From Symsagittifera roscoffensis (taxonomy: Eukaryota > Xenacoelomorpha > Acoela > Convolutidae): DNA of 64,000 nt. Made by a program: the position numbers and the translations under genes. The notes under the pieces were generated by a model. That model made no database searches. It worked only from the letters and a program-made list of their open reading frames with translations, and was not told the DNA's origin. The stretch spans positions 24,182,697-24,246,696 of the forward strand of contig NC_087068.1 of NCBI RefSeq assembly GCF_963678635.1. Reading direction: 5' to 3'. The first letter of the stretch is position 1; every line of letters begins with the position of its first letter. Positions 36,483 through 48,017 of this stretch are shown here, one piece after another.

Positions 36483-38158
36483 ATGGAATTAAATTCAGGA
36501 GAGTCAATTGTAGAGCAGGATACGGAACATGAAGAGTCCTCTGTTACGGGATCTGATAAAACTACAGAAATCAATTGCGAATCATGTTTTGAAGCTTTCG
36601 AGAAAGAACGACTGTTCCAGTGCACGACATGTAATGACAAATTGGAGGCTGTGGACGGTGTTAAATTTAGTTGTGAAGGTTGTATCATAGCTCATGTGAG
36701 GAAAGGTCATGACATCCTGGACCATAAGTCACTAAAACCCGCTGTGTGTACAACTCACAAAAATTTGTGCTGTGTGTTTTGCACAAATTGTGAGGAAATT
36801 CTGTGTCTGAACTGTATTTTGAAACATTCAAATCATAACATAATGCCTATTGAAGAACGAGCTTCCCAAGTGAGATCGGAAGTCTTTGAATTACTGTCAG
36901 ATTTAGATTCCTCTGAGAAAACGGTAAGACTTACCAAGGAGAGGCTTAACAAACAGAAAGAGACACGGAAAAAAGGGTTCGAACAATTAGTCCAAGATGT
37001 TTCCTCGGCAATGGACGTTTTGAAGCAAAATGTTTTAGATCGCATCAAAGCAAAAAACGAGAAAACTCTTAACATGGAGCAAGAATCTACCGAAAACTAT
37101 GAACTCTTGTTACACTGTCAAAGTGGTCTTCGAGAATTATTGTCTTGCTCAGAGGGCCACATGGTAGAGCTGTTCAAGGAAAAGAAACAGCAAGTGGCTG
37201 AAGTCAAAAAGAAAGCTGAAGAATTGAAACTATGCAAAATTATGGGTTCGAGGTGTTCTATAGCTGTAGATACTAGCCAATTGGTTGACAGATTATCAGA
37301 TGAATTAGCGAGAAATATTGAAATACCCTCTGTTGAAAAACGTAATGAAGATTGTTACGTGTACTCAAAGATGCTTGGTGATTTATACAGCGTTAAGAGG
37401 GTAGGAAATGAAATCATTGTTTACGAATTTAAGTTCGAAGACCACAAAGATGGCGTCAGGATGTTAAAAAACAAATTAGCGGCCACTACAAGCGATGATC
37501 TACACAGCGATATCCAAGCATTTTTTCTAATGGAATTTCGATCAAGTCCAACCATTCTAATCAAAGCCAGCAACTTTGCTTATGTTTTCTTTATAGAGGA
37601 GAAAAGTTTCAGAAAGATCAAACTTAACCTAGAATCCCATCAAATACCATTATTTTTTGCACTGTTCCGAAAAGACGTAGCTGAGTTTGTTTATTGGGAC
37701 AAAGTTAAGAAAACTGTCCGACAAACTAACAATCAAAGTGTTGAGTACAAATGCGAATCTCTGCCAAGGATTGTTAATGCATGCGAGTACGACACATTCG
37801 TCCACTTTGTTAACGAGGTAAATGAGATAGTGGAGATTGAAGCGCATGCATTTTTTTTTCTTCCGTATCTGTCATAAAACCTAGTGTCCATGCTGTGAGT
37901 GATATTAGCTGCATCTCACATATCTATAGAAACCATCTCATCCTCTGGTCGCTTTCAACAAGTAGCTTGACCATCCTTAGCAGAAATGACGGTGATTACG
38001 CCTTCTCTACTTCGGTGTCGTTTGAAAGTCACTGCAACTACTTTTCGGTGCCGCGGTCTGTAATCAATAAAAATCTGAAATTTCTTGTCAGTGCTAGAAC
38101 TCAAAACAAAAAGGGATATTGGACTCAGAGTAATGTGTTCATGATTAAAAACGCATAA
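36483..38158 (+). CDS. B-box zinc-finger / coiled-coil (TRIM-like) protein without RING, one frameshift
   Basis: ATG at 36483 (MELNSGESIVEQ) chosen because the upstream in-frame codons look intronic. A Cys/His cluster from CESCFEAFEKERLFQCTTC to HVRKGHDILDHK forms a first B-box-like finger. CTTHKNLCCVFCTNCEEILC..C...H..H is a standard B-box type 2. Next come a heptad-like coiled coil (about residues 125-250) and a ~300-residue C-terminal part that I do not recognise, perhaps a beta-propeller as in many TRIMs. No RING precedes the B-boxes. The frame stops at 37877, but the adjacent frame continues with SVSVIKPSVHAVSDISC to a stop at 38156-38158. The switch lies at a run of 9 T (37851-37859), so it is either a sequencing indel or a recent mutation. 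Function in animals: often ubiquitin or scaffold roles. Here unknown. Confidence 0.8.
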
Positions 38159-38312
38159 TAATCATATAATGCAGACTCTATTTGTTCTTTCTTGTTGTTG
38201 ATAAATTACCTTAATTAAAAATTATTGATTTTTTATTCAATTCCAGCCGTCAATGGGTTAAGAATAAGATATTGGGATAGAATTTATAGGGTTACGTAGA
38301 AGTAAGTAGACA

Positions 38313-38499
38313 ACCGCGTTTTCATACTCGTCCGTAAGTAGAGAAATACACTAAATTAACCAATCATAATCGAGATTACAAAGAATACGTACGAAATAAA
38401 TAATTAATAATTGTTTTTTTTCGTACGTTTGCTGTCTAATCTCTATACTGATTGGTTAATTTGGTATTTGACTCTTAATGGCGAGTATGAAAACGCGGT
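38313..38499. mobile_element. Palindromic MITE
   Basis: 187 bp with an 18-bp terminal inverted repeat ACCGCGTTTTCATACTCG / CGAGTATGAAAACGCGGT and further internal pairing (TTAACCAATCA with TGATTGGTTAA; TACGTACGAAA with TTTCGTACGT). Nearly the whole element folds back. ACA flanks both ends on the left and right (possible 3-bp target duplication). No coding capacity. Confidence 0.85.
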
Positions 38500-40649
38500 A
38501 CATATTAGACCAACATAAAACGAGTTGATTGCTGCATCTTCATCAGATTTCCTAATTTCGATCTACAATTTTGCAGGGTCCATTAAAACTCGAAATGTTT
38601 TCAACCAGGCACGAATGATTTTGTTTCTAAAAGAAGGAAGTGTCATTGGTTAGGGCGGTTTTAGTTAAAGAATTATTCTATCGTAGTAACAAACAAGAAT
38701 GCCCGTATCAGACTGCCCGTTTATTATTCTGGAATATTTTTTTGTTATATAAAATGTTGGCACACTACAAAATTAAGGCTGATAATATCAAAGTGTAAAA
38801 TTTGAGTCGTTTATAGAATTGATAAGACCAATTGGTTAATGCCTCAATTCAATTTAAAACGATTATGAGTGCGAATGATTTGCCAAGCATGAATAGTTTG
38901 TGTTTTCCAAGTTTTATTCCAGCGCCAAATCTACACTTAAGTCTAGTGCAAGCATACTCGCCTGGCAATCCCACGATTTCCGGAGCGATGATCCAACGCA
39001 GTCAACATTTCTAAAATTGATCTGAATAAAAAGACCACCCGGACATATATCGAAAGTCGGACGAATAAGAACTACATAAAGAATTTCCGTTTTGGCAGCT
39101 CAGAACTAGTACATTGTAGTTTGGAGTGGACAGCTGACCGACTCATTGAGGTAACTAAAATGCTTTCATATGTTGGAAAAACACGAAGTATGTACATATA
39201 AACTGATTATGAGAAGCCGCCAGTAAGGGCCACAAAAAGCAGACAAGACTGCATGTATATGAGAGCGAAGCTAGAATATCCCGACTGCACCTTAGTCCAT
39301 ATCGAATAGTTGCTGGGAAACGAAAATAATGAAAACTGTAAATTTTGGACAACATCAAAGATCAAGTGTAAAAATTTGAGTCGTACGAAATTAATACAAC
39401 CAGTTAGCTAGCCTCAATTCAATTTGGAACAGTTTTCTTGTGCTGAAGTTTGCGTCACTCTTTAATAATTCGCGTTACGTTTTCAGGAGTATGGATAAAA
39501 TCTTTAAAGCGCCTATAAAGTAGTCCAGAGCATGGAAAAGTTGGAAATTTCCATACTGCAATAAATGATCGGAGGTAAAATATCTTATTTAAGTTGATTT
39601 TGGGGACTCGATGTCTGCGAAAGTCGGAACCAAAATGGCCATTAAGTGAAGAAATTCAAACTTAGCAATTAAACCGACAAATCGATTTTGTATTCTCTAT
39701 CTGAAACACCAATCTTAGACTGCATATCGGATTGCTAAAAAAAGGTTTTATAGCTTTTGTTATTTGAAATTTTTCAATAAGCTCGTCAACAAGCTAAATC
39801 GAAATTTTAGGGTGGGGAGGAACTATGGCCTGAGGTCCGATTTTCTACGTAAAATCAGGTAGTTAATTTCAAAGAAAACTCGCAGCGCAACGAAGCGAGG
39901 GTAAAGGTTTCACGTTGAAAATTTTCGTTGGTGCACAAACTGTTTTTTTTTTTCATGTAAAATGTTTTTCGTTACCAATGTTTCAACCTTTGTTCCAATC
40001 ATATACCGAGCGTACCATTTAAAAAATTGCTATCAGCTAAGTTTTTGAAAAATATTTTAGAACTCGATACATTCTGAGTTTAGAAGGTTTTTAAAAATCA
40101 ATAGGACTAGGTCAACTCAATTCAACTTCTGGCTAAACAGAACCTAGCACTATTCAAAGAAAATAGATATTTTAATTTAATACTTTCTTTTTTTTATAAT
40201 AGTAATTACCCAAAAAATTTTATGCTTTTTACACGCTGGCGGCTATCTTTAGATAATTACAATTTACTTTGAATCCATTTCTCCCTATTAAAAGTCTATC
40301 ATTTTTGTAACGGGCTATCGTGAAATATCGAACAAAATTTAGCTTCTAAATATTATTCAACTGACATCTTTTTTGTACTCATAAGAGGCAATGGATAAAA
40401 TGCGGCTCTCGAGCGTTACATTTAGGAAATTGCTATCAGGTAAACGTTGCAAGAAGGTTCTGGAAGGTTTTTTAAAGTCAACGCTTTGGACAAGATCAAA
40501 TCAAATTTTGGCTAAAAAGAACCTGCTAGTCTTTTTGTCAAGTATTTTGTGAAAGTTTTCCTTTCTGAGGTGAACTAAAAACGACAAACTTTTTGTTTTG
40601 TCCTAAAATAGCCGAAACCCAATATGACAACGCTCCAAAAGCATCAGAA

Positions 40650-42000
40650 ATATTCCGAAATTTTCATCGACTGAGGATTTAGTCTAAAAACATTTCATTT
40701 TTGTGAACCAATTTTTGCTGCAGATGTAACTTGAAATATAGTTGAAAACCTCATCACCTGATGGGCCCAAGAGAAAACTTACTTAATACTTTGTGAACAG
40801 ATTTGCGCTGTGAATTATTTTGAAAAGTTTCATGGCTCGATGAGCTTCGGACACTATTTTTTAGCGAAACGATGCATGCTATCGATTATTTTGAACTAAT
40901 GAAAATAGTAGAAACATTTAAAAGTTTAATCGGCTGATGAGGTTTCTTAAAGCTAAATTTACGCAAACTGGTTCGCGCTGTGTAAGAACATGAAATTTTT
41001 CATTTTTTAACCGCTTGATGAGCTTTTTTGGAAACACCTTATCTGTAAACCTTACAAAAATATGTTCCAAAGTTTTATCACTGGCATCAGTGATTTCCAT
41101 TAAAAAACAAATTGAAATAATTTAAGTTTCCATTTAAAATTCAATTTATTTAAATGTGAATTTATGAGCCCACTCAATTAAAATGAAAAATTTTAATCTA
41201 AAATGAGCATTTTGAATTGAAAAAAAAAATGCGCCGGCTGTATTCTATCCGACGCCAAAGTACAAAATTTATTCATGATAATTAATTTCAAATTTTACAG
41301 TTCCGCGGAAAAAGCAAACAATCTAATTTTTCAGACATATTTGATGAATATTTGTAGCAAATAGATTTGCTCAAAAAAACAGCTTTTGAATTGTTTTCAC
41401 AAATTTGCGAGAAGTCCCCACAATTGGCAGAAAAACTGCTAAGAATCAGGCTGAAGAAAAATTTAAATTCCTAAAAAATAATTGAAATACTTTCGGAAAA
41501 ACTTAAATTGATGCCAACATTTTTTGTAATTTTCTTAAACAATTTTGACTTTATTTTCAATTTTTACTTTATTAAATGGGCTTCACTGACTGGCATAGAA
41601 TACTCAATTTTTTTCGAACCGCCGATATATGCGATAGAATAACTTCAAATAGCACAAAGGTTCATCGCTTGATGAGTTTTCTCAGAAAAACTTTAACTTT
41701 ACGAACTAACCTAATAATTTTTGAAGTTTCGTCGCTTGATGAGTTTTCAGAGAAAAACGAATTAATGTAATGTATCATGGCTTGATGAGGTTGCCTACAA
41801 AACTGTCATTTGCGACCCCATCCGCGCTATGAAATGATGGAAAATTTCAATTTTTCATCGCTTACTGCTATTGTTTACAAAACATACACTACTGCGAACC
41901 GATTCACTATGAAATCATTGAAGATATTTCAGTTTCATTGCTTGCTAAGTTTGCTGGAAACATTTTATTTTAGCAAACGGATTGGTGTAATGATCTAATT
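40650..42000. repeat. Degenerate tandem repeat, ~83-bp unit
   Basis: The landmark TTTCATCGCTTGATGAG-TTTT-(N)-GAAAAAC or variants occurs near 40667, 40748, 40832, 40927, 41010, 41093, then 41660, 41730, 41775, 41857 and 41940. Units also share GCGAACC..TTCGCGCTATGAAAT. Spacing is mostly 80-95 bp. A stretch without the landmark lies at about 41110-41640. Confidence 0.75.
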
Positions 42001-43346
42001 TGCTTAGGAAATTGACAGTACGGATCCGCTTTAAGTAGCACTAATCAGAGTCAGATTCATTAATACCAATCTCTCTAACTTCCTTGCTAAATTTTTTGGT
42101 ATTTACTTCGGGGTCATTTTTAAGGCTAACTACGTATAGTTTTTATATATATACCAAAACGAATCTAGCTTTTTTTTCCTTCCCTCACCTGCTATTGGCA
42201 TCAGTTTTATGGTAAAATGAATTGTTCTACATGGTTAAGCATGAATACCAAATATGTTAATCTTAGCTTATTAAAGCCAATTTTGTAGCAATAGCAAATT
42301 TTGAACAGTCATCTGTTTTGGCTTCTTTTTTGCTCCAGTGTTAATTGTTTGTGCATCAATTTTTCATCTCCAATTTTTAAACAGCAATAACTATATCCAT
42401 CACGATATAAAGCGTTGTTGCTTAAAATGCTGTTAGGCAGAATATAATTATCTGCGAGTATTTAATCCATGTTACTTAAAAGCTGAAGATCCGGACTCTT
42501 TTTGCAGGTTTTTCTGGGGTTCTGTTCATGAAGTTGTTGTTTCAACCGCTGAAAGTTGGAAGGAAGTTGGTCTTCTGTTGAGTTAAACTAATTTGGTATT
42601 TGTTTTATCATGGCAAGATGAGGAACCAAAGAAACCAGACTTCGAATTGAATTTTTTTTCCTAGAGTTTTCCACAGGAAGTTTCCAGCGTAGCATGTGTA
42701 AAATGCTCCGCCTTCTACTCAAGTTAAAATTTTATTACACCCCCATGTAATGACCAATTGAGCAATCACCCCCCAATCAAAGACGATGAAACGCTACAAA
42801 AGACATGTAGAAACGCAAGCAGATGATTGATGTATTCATAGCATGCAAACAATTGATCTAATGAAGTTATTTTATACAAATGTCGATTAAAAAATGTTGG
42901 AAAAAATCCGTGTTTGAAATGTTTTTTGTTGCAATTTTTTGTTTGGGCGACCAATTCCCCGAGGAAAGCAAGCTACCGGGGTGGGTGTTCAAACGTTGCA
43001 TCTAAATACCATAAACTGTTCTCTGCAGGACATTAATAATGTTCGCAATGGTTTTTTTCATTGTGGGCGGAAAAATTCGGCTTTAAATGCATCAGATTTA
43101 GTTTTTTTTCACTCTGAAAGAACCAATGAGTTTTGATATTAAGAATTTTGGTGCCTCGCATTCGTTGGAGAATCTGGCTCATGATTTCATAACATTCAAA
43201 CTATTTTCAAACACGCTTGCGTCCGCGAACACCTTGCTTTCCCCCTGTATCCGTTACTATGGTTTTTAGTATGCTCTAAATGTATGTGCGGTGTGGGGCT
43301 TTTGTTAGAAGCCTTTGCTTCAAAATACTTTCTATTGGGTAATAAT

Positions 43347-43352
43347 TTTATT
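43347..43352 (-). promoter_or_regulatory. Candidate polyadenylation signal of the sulfotransferase gene
   Basis: AATAAA on the minus strand about 105 nt past the stop codon. Confidence 0.45.
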
Positions 43353-43455
43353 CTTCAGCACTCACTTAGAATTTTCAAAATTAAATTATCTAGAAAAAAT
43401 TTTAAGTGAGAAGTCAAACGCTTTGTATCGTCTGATATCATTTGTCCCAAATAAA

Positions 43456-43725
43456 TCATACAAAACGTTCAACTATGTCCGAATCGCCAAAAGTTTTCCT
43501 GGTCAACTCATCAAACTTTTCCCCGTATCCTTCCGGAAACTCATCTTTCCACCTGTTGGTTTGACCTTTATTAATTAGTCCAGTGTCCTTAAATTTCCAG
43601 TCGGAATCCAATCGATCTTTAATAGATTGCATAGACGTGAGAGTCTTCAGATCTGTCAAATCGTCTTCTGAGAAATTTTCAATTCCGAGAAAAGAACGCA
43701 AAGATGAGATCGGTGACTTTTTTGT
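43456..43725 (-). CDS. Sulfotransferase 3' terminal exon
   Basis: Reads SPISSLRSFLGIENFSEDDL through GQTNRWKDEFPEGYGEKFDE to a TGA at 43456. The exact acceptor is uncertain (AAAAAAG at about 43725). AATAAA on this strand at 43347-43352, ~105 nt after the stop, is a good polyadenylation candidate. Confidence 0.75.
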   Translation of the reverse strand, partial: TKKSPISSLRSFLGIENFSEDDLTDLKTLTSMQSIKDRLDSDWKFKDTGLINKGQTNRWKDEFPEGYGEKFDELTRKTFGDSDIVERFV

Positions 43726-43907
43726 GAGTAATAGTCAGCTTTTTTGAAGCAAGCCGGAATCTTTTATTTCACACGCTCGTCAAACTCCAGATCGTTTCAC
43801 ACTTTTTATTAACAAGGAGGTGAAAAATTGTAATGCATGCTGTTTGCCCTGAGAAAATATTTGAGCTAGGTGATTTGAATTTCATGGTAATTTTTCCGAT
43901 GCACCTT

Positions 43908-44231
43908 CAGGGTTGAATCTAGCATTTTCTTGAGGGGTCTTAAGTCGACCGCAGTTTGCACCGCAGTCTTAAACTTCTTTGCGCACTTTTGGGAAAGTTT
44001 TGACCAAAAAAATGAGTTTTTTTGGCGCGTGCTCCCCTTCAAATTTAGAATATATTGATGCCTTTGGAAAAATTTTAAGGTTGGTTGACCAAAATGGATG
44101 TCATAAAAATATACCAACAAAACAAAACAAAACAAAACAAAACAAAACATCTGTTATTTGGTTGGTGAGGGGGTCGAGTCCCTGAGGGGGGGGGGGCAAT
44201 CGCCTCACTCCCGAAATCCGCTCTGCCCCTG
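43908..44231. mobile_element. hAT-type MITE, second family member
   Basis: Starts CAGGGTTGAATCTAGCATTTTC, ends AAATCCGCTCTGCCCCTG. Target duplication TGCACCTT (43900-43907) / TGCATCTT (44232-44239), 7 of 8 matching. Shares GGTTGGTTGACCAAAATGG and GGGGGTCGAGTCCCTGA with 26164-26377. An (AAAAC) microsatellite is expanded inside it. Confidence 0.8.
44113..44150. repeat. (AAAAC)n microsatellite
   Basis: About seven uninterrupted AAAAC units inside the MITE. Confidence 0.9.
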
Positions 44232-44460
44232 TGCATCTTCACTCCACCCCCTCTAAGTTACAAGTCCTAACTGAAATCCAAATGTTAATATGTATCACTC
44301 GAACAGCTCTCACATCAATTCATTATTAAAAAGGTGGCCATTATTACCATTCTAATTTTGTAAAATTTGTGTTGTTAATAAAAGTATGCTGATATTTCAT
44401 TTTTTAATTTGAATATTGAACTCGTTTAGGTAACACAGTTCAGCTATTTTTCTCTATTTT

Positions 44461-44655
44461 TTAAGCTAACCAATATTTCCTGAGCCAGGCATCTATCCAG
44501 TTCCACCAGCTTCCATAGAGCACATTTCCCACCAGAAAGTCGTCTAGAAAGGCACGCAGGTCTTTGTTTTCCAAGGCCGCTTTCAGAACAGGTTGCTTTT
44601 GGTAGAACTGGAATAGACTCAAGGCCACGTCTTTGGGGTTGCGAACGACAATAAT
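44461..44655 (-). CDS. Sulfotransferase exon B
   Basis: Continues in phase 0 from exon A after a 255-bp intron. It runs to an in-frame TAA at 44461-44463 unless the weak donor TTG/GTTAGC at about 44470 is used to leave the exon. Confidence 0.8.
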   Translation of the reverse strand: MIVVRNPKDVALSLFQFYQKQPVLKAALENKDLRAFLDDFLVGNVLYGSWWNWIDAWLRKYWLA

Positions 44656-44910
44656 CTGAAATAAGTGTTGCAGTTTTTAAGTATGATAACTTTTTTGGAC
44701 AGACTTACAATTTGCCTTAAAATGAAAAATGAGGTGGTGTGTTTTAATTAATTCTGTTTCTTTGCTTCTTTGTCAAAATCTTCAAAATTTTAAAACTTCT
44801 TTATTTTTTTGTAAACAAAACAGTTTTTGATCAAATGTAAAACTGTTCCAAAATGGTTTGGTTGCAGCTACCGTAAGGTACTTTTTTTGTTAAGATGGAA
44901 CAATCCGTAC

Positions 44911-45267
44911 CTGCTTTCGGTTCTCGAAGACCAATTGAGAAGGAGCCATGTGCGGCGGCAAGTGAGTCTTCAGCAGCCTGGCTCGTCTTAACGATTTTTC
45001 AGCTTCTTCATAGCCTCGAACCCCGTTTAAATCCACTTCCAAATAAGGAAATATCTCATCGAAGTTTTTGGTGTCCCTCAAAGCATCGCAGCCATATACA
45101 AGCCCAATTAAGAAGTTTTGGACCCATGTGGTTCCTGATCTAGGGTACGTTGACAAATAAATATCGTCAGGGCTACCTTGATAATTTTGAGCTGCCAAAA
45201 CGGTTTCTTTTGTGTAAGCGCCGACAAAATGAACGTCACCGATTGAAAATTTGTATGGCCTATTCAT
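44911..45267 (-). CDS. Sulfotransferase exon A (start, PAPS loop, catalytic His)
   Basis: MNRPYKFSIGDVHFVGAYTK start, open to the donor CAG/GTACGG at 44910-44911. It contains YPRSGTTW and LLKTHLPPHM. Confidence 0.88.
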
Positions 45268-46262
45268 GTTTTATGAATGCTGGAGATCTGTATTCAAATA
45301 TACACAAGTTTTCGTGTTTTTTATGTGTTTAAACTTGCAAATGTTGGTTTGAGATTTAATTGATTAGAATCAATCTAACTGCATGATCAGCTGTTGCGAT
45401 AAAAGTGTAAAATCTTAGCATTTAGCGAGAATTATTCAAGCAAAGAGTTTCAATCTTTTTTCATTTCCTTTTCATTTTATTAAATTTACAGTGCTGAAAA
45501 TTTGGCACATATATAATGAAACTAATCAAAAGGATTGAAATTTAGTTTTGTAACAGAGGTTTTCTTCCAGCAAATAGATCCCCTCATAAAAGGAAGCAGC
45601 TCAAAAATTTTTGCAATTTTTGACAACAAAGGTGGCGTACCCTATATTTGAGGAACTGAATGGTGGAAATTTATTTCAAGTTATTTTTAGTCAATTAGAA
45701 TTGAATATTAAAAAATCTCAGAGAAATCGCAACAATCTCAAAAAAAGCGAAAAGGTCAAGGTCATTAAAATTCATTTTGACAGATTAGGGAATAAACAGG
45801 TACATGAATTTTCATATCTTGCGAAATTGAAGTCAGCTCTTTAAAAACAAACTAAAGCCGATTTTAAAAGGGAAAAATATAACAAAAAATGTTTTAAATC
45901 TGCACGAGTTCTACAGCAAAACTTTGTTGTGCTGCTATATCTCATGTTCTGTTAATTATAACTTCGGTTTTCTGCTAAGTTCATTTAGCCACTAGGAGCG
46001 TCTAACAATTCTGATTGGTTATAAGTTTCCGTCATTCAGTCCCTTCATCATGAGAATACTCCCCCAACGAAGAATCAGTTGGCACGGAAATTATGTTAAT
46101 TTCCTTTTGCTGCGCAAAAGCAACAAAAGAGATGGAAATATTATTTGGCGCGACGTCAAAAATTGGCTGATCAATACTCAGTATTTTTGCACCGACGATT
46201 GCGATTAATCTACAAGAAAAATAATCCTGGCAAATCTCGGGATTGTGGGCTGAACCTCGATG
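45268..46262. other. Intergenic between sulfotransferase and BEL element
   Basis: About 1 kb, AT-rich. A 78-codon minus ORF (46032-46268) begins exactly at the BEL insertion point (MYHRGSAHNPEICQDYF...). Its composition is protein-like, but I recognise no family. It could be an exon of an unknown gene. Confidence 0.4.
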
Positions 46263-46267
46263 ATACA

Positions 46268-46452
46268 TGACAATGGCAATACGTTTTGGATGATTAAGAT
46301 TCCAATTTCAGATCGTAGTTTAGTTGTTTCTTTTTAAATGATTTCTTTTGATGAGTTTTGAGTCTTTCAGTTTACTAATTTGGCGGCATATTCATGTCGA
46401 AAATGTGGCAAAATTAGGTTCGGCAAAGAATAAAGTTCAAATGTCGTAGACA
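46268..46452 (-). repeat. 3' LTR of the BEL element
   Basis: 185 bp starting TGACAATGGCAATACG and ending GTCGTAGACA, a direct repeat of 49741-49930. Confidence 0.92.
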
Positions 46453-46568
46453 TAGCCGGGCCCATTTGCAGGTTGCAAATTAGAAAACTGTTCGTTGAAG
46501 CTGATGGTACGTCGTCGTTGATTGTAATGGTCATCTAGTTGTTAGCTGTCGTTGATCATGTTGGTCAT

Positions 46569-47810
46569 CTAGTTGTTACTGTGGTCCAATACTCGCGAGA
46601 GTTTGACTGCTGGTCGGTGTAGAATCCCCCTGCTAGTTTTAATTTTGCAGGAGCGAACGATTCCGTCTGCACCAGGGAAAGTACGAAGTACCCGTCCCAG
46701 GGGCCAAAGACCTCGAGGCGTTAGGTCTTCCAGTATCCATACAAGGTCTCCTTGCTGAAGATTTTCCACTTGCTTTGTCCATTTCGTTCGGGTCGTCAAG
46801 GTTGGCAAGTAGTCTTTGAGGTATCTGTTCCAGAACTGTTGACTCAAGGCTTGAGCTTGTTTCCAAGTTCTCTTTCCGTTGTGTGGCGAGGGAGAAACAA
46901 TCCGGGAGGCAAATTGTTTGTTCGTCGTCCTAGTAGAAGGTGATTGGGTGTAAGGGGCTCGTCTTTGGTTGGGTCTGGTGAGACGTGGGTTTGCGGGCGA
47001 AAATTCATCATAACTTCAACCTCGCACGTGAAGGTTGACAGAGTTTCGACGTCCAGTGTCCGTGTTCCAATGACTTTGTATAAGGCAATCTTAAATGTTT
47101 TTATGAGGCGTTCCCATGATCCACCAAAGTGAGGAGCTGCAGGTGGGTTGAACTTCCAGGTTATTCCAAGTGATTGGCATTGATTGTTGAAGTCGTTGCT
47201 GTGTTGAATCTCAGAAAGGCTTTCCTGTAATTCCTTGTCAGCTGCAACGAAGGCTTTTCCGTTGTCAGAGAAGATGATCCTGGGCTTACCGCGTCTAGCG
47301 ATGAAACGGCGTATGGCTTGTAGAGTTGAGTTTGTGTCGATTTGCTGGCATATTTCTGAATGAACTGCTCGCGTGACGAGGCAGGTGAAGAAGAGAACGT
47401 ATCGCTTACTGTACTCGTCGTTGTTCCGCGTGGCAAAGGGTCCAAAGAAGTCAATTCCCGTTGAGTAGAAGGGGTAACTGTTTTCCGATAAAGGGAGTCG
47501 TTGTAGGGGTAGATCTGCCATCAGAGGCTTCACTGGTTCCTGTCGAAGGCCTCGGCAAGGTATGCATTGTCGAATAGTTTTCTTCAGATGCTTGCGTGAT
47601 CTTATGATCCAAAAGTCCTGCTGAAGAATGCTTCGGATGTGTTCCATTCCACAATGGGAATTTATTTCGTGTGTTTGCTTCATGAAAAGTTGTATTGGGT
47701 AGTTTTCTGCGTTCAGAATGGCTGGATGTCGGCTGCAAAGTAGAAGCGGGGCTTTCTGTAGTCGTCATTTGGCACGTAAGTGTTTGTGATCGTCGATGAA
47801 GGGGCAAAGA
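46569..47810 (-). pseudogene. pol: BEL/Pao integrase, split into two frames
   Basis: Zinc domain HEINSHCGMEHIRSILQQDF ... CIPC, core with GIDFFGPF, IIFSDNGKAF and HFGGSWERLIKTFK (the D, D, E residues), then LTPNHLLLGRR. The final part (WTKQVENLQQGDLVWILED, HRPAVKLSRVL) is in a different frame overlapping at 46844-46847. Confidence 0.9.
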
Positions 47811-48017
47811 GGTTGTAGAGGGCTGCAGGGTGGAATGTCAGATTTCTTTGTCAGGCATGCTATTTCCTTGGGGAATGATTGATTCTGTGAGTGTTTAATG
47901 ATCCATGCGAATCCTAAGGTGAGGTGTTGAAGTGAGAGGCTCTGGCGTGTCTTCCTTTTGATGTTTTCTGCGAAGAGAAGAACATATGAAGTAAATCTGA
48001 GTGCTCTTGTCCAAGTG

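Larger units (their letters stand above)
38159..43346. other. Gene-poor intergenic region
   Basis: 5.2 kb between the B-box gene and the sulfotransferase. It holds a palindromic MITE (38313-38499), two copies of a ~75-bp sequence (about 38787-38860 and 39357-39433) and a degenerate ~83-bp tandem repeat (40650-42000). Short ORFs show no family resemblance. Confidence 0.65.
43456..45267 (-). pseudogene. Cytosolic sulfotransferase (SULT family), interrupted or missing an exon
   Basis: Three minus-strand coding blocks. 44911-45267: ATG start, PAPS-binding STYPRSGTTWVQ, catalytic His in KTHLP, donor GTACGG. 44461-44655: acceptor TTTCAG, phase 0, IIVVRNPKDVALSLFQFYQK with the 3'-phosphate-binding RNP..S, then GSWWNWIDAWLRKYW. 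43456 to about 43725: SFLGIENFSEDDLTDLK and LINKGQTNRWKDEF, the conserved C-terminal RKG..G.WK..F-type motif, then stop. The family is about 290 residues. The short segment with the usual 'YEDM' between blocks 2 and 3 was not found, and a hAT-type MITE sits in that interval. Family role: transfer of sulfate from PAPS to small hydroxylated compounds in the cytosol. Either an exon diverged beyond my reading or the gene is dead. Confidence 0.8.

Noticed and set aside
40660-41970. Active hammerhead ribozymes in the ~83-bp repeat
   Set aside because: The core C before UGAUGA is U in most units, and stem II cannot form with a closing G-C before GAAA in the units I tried. Retained only as a hypothesis of descent.
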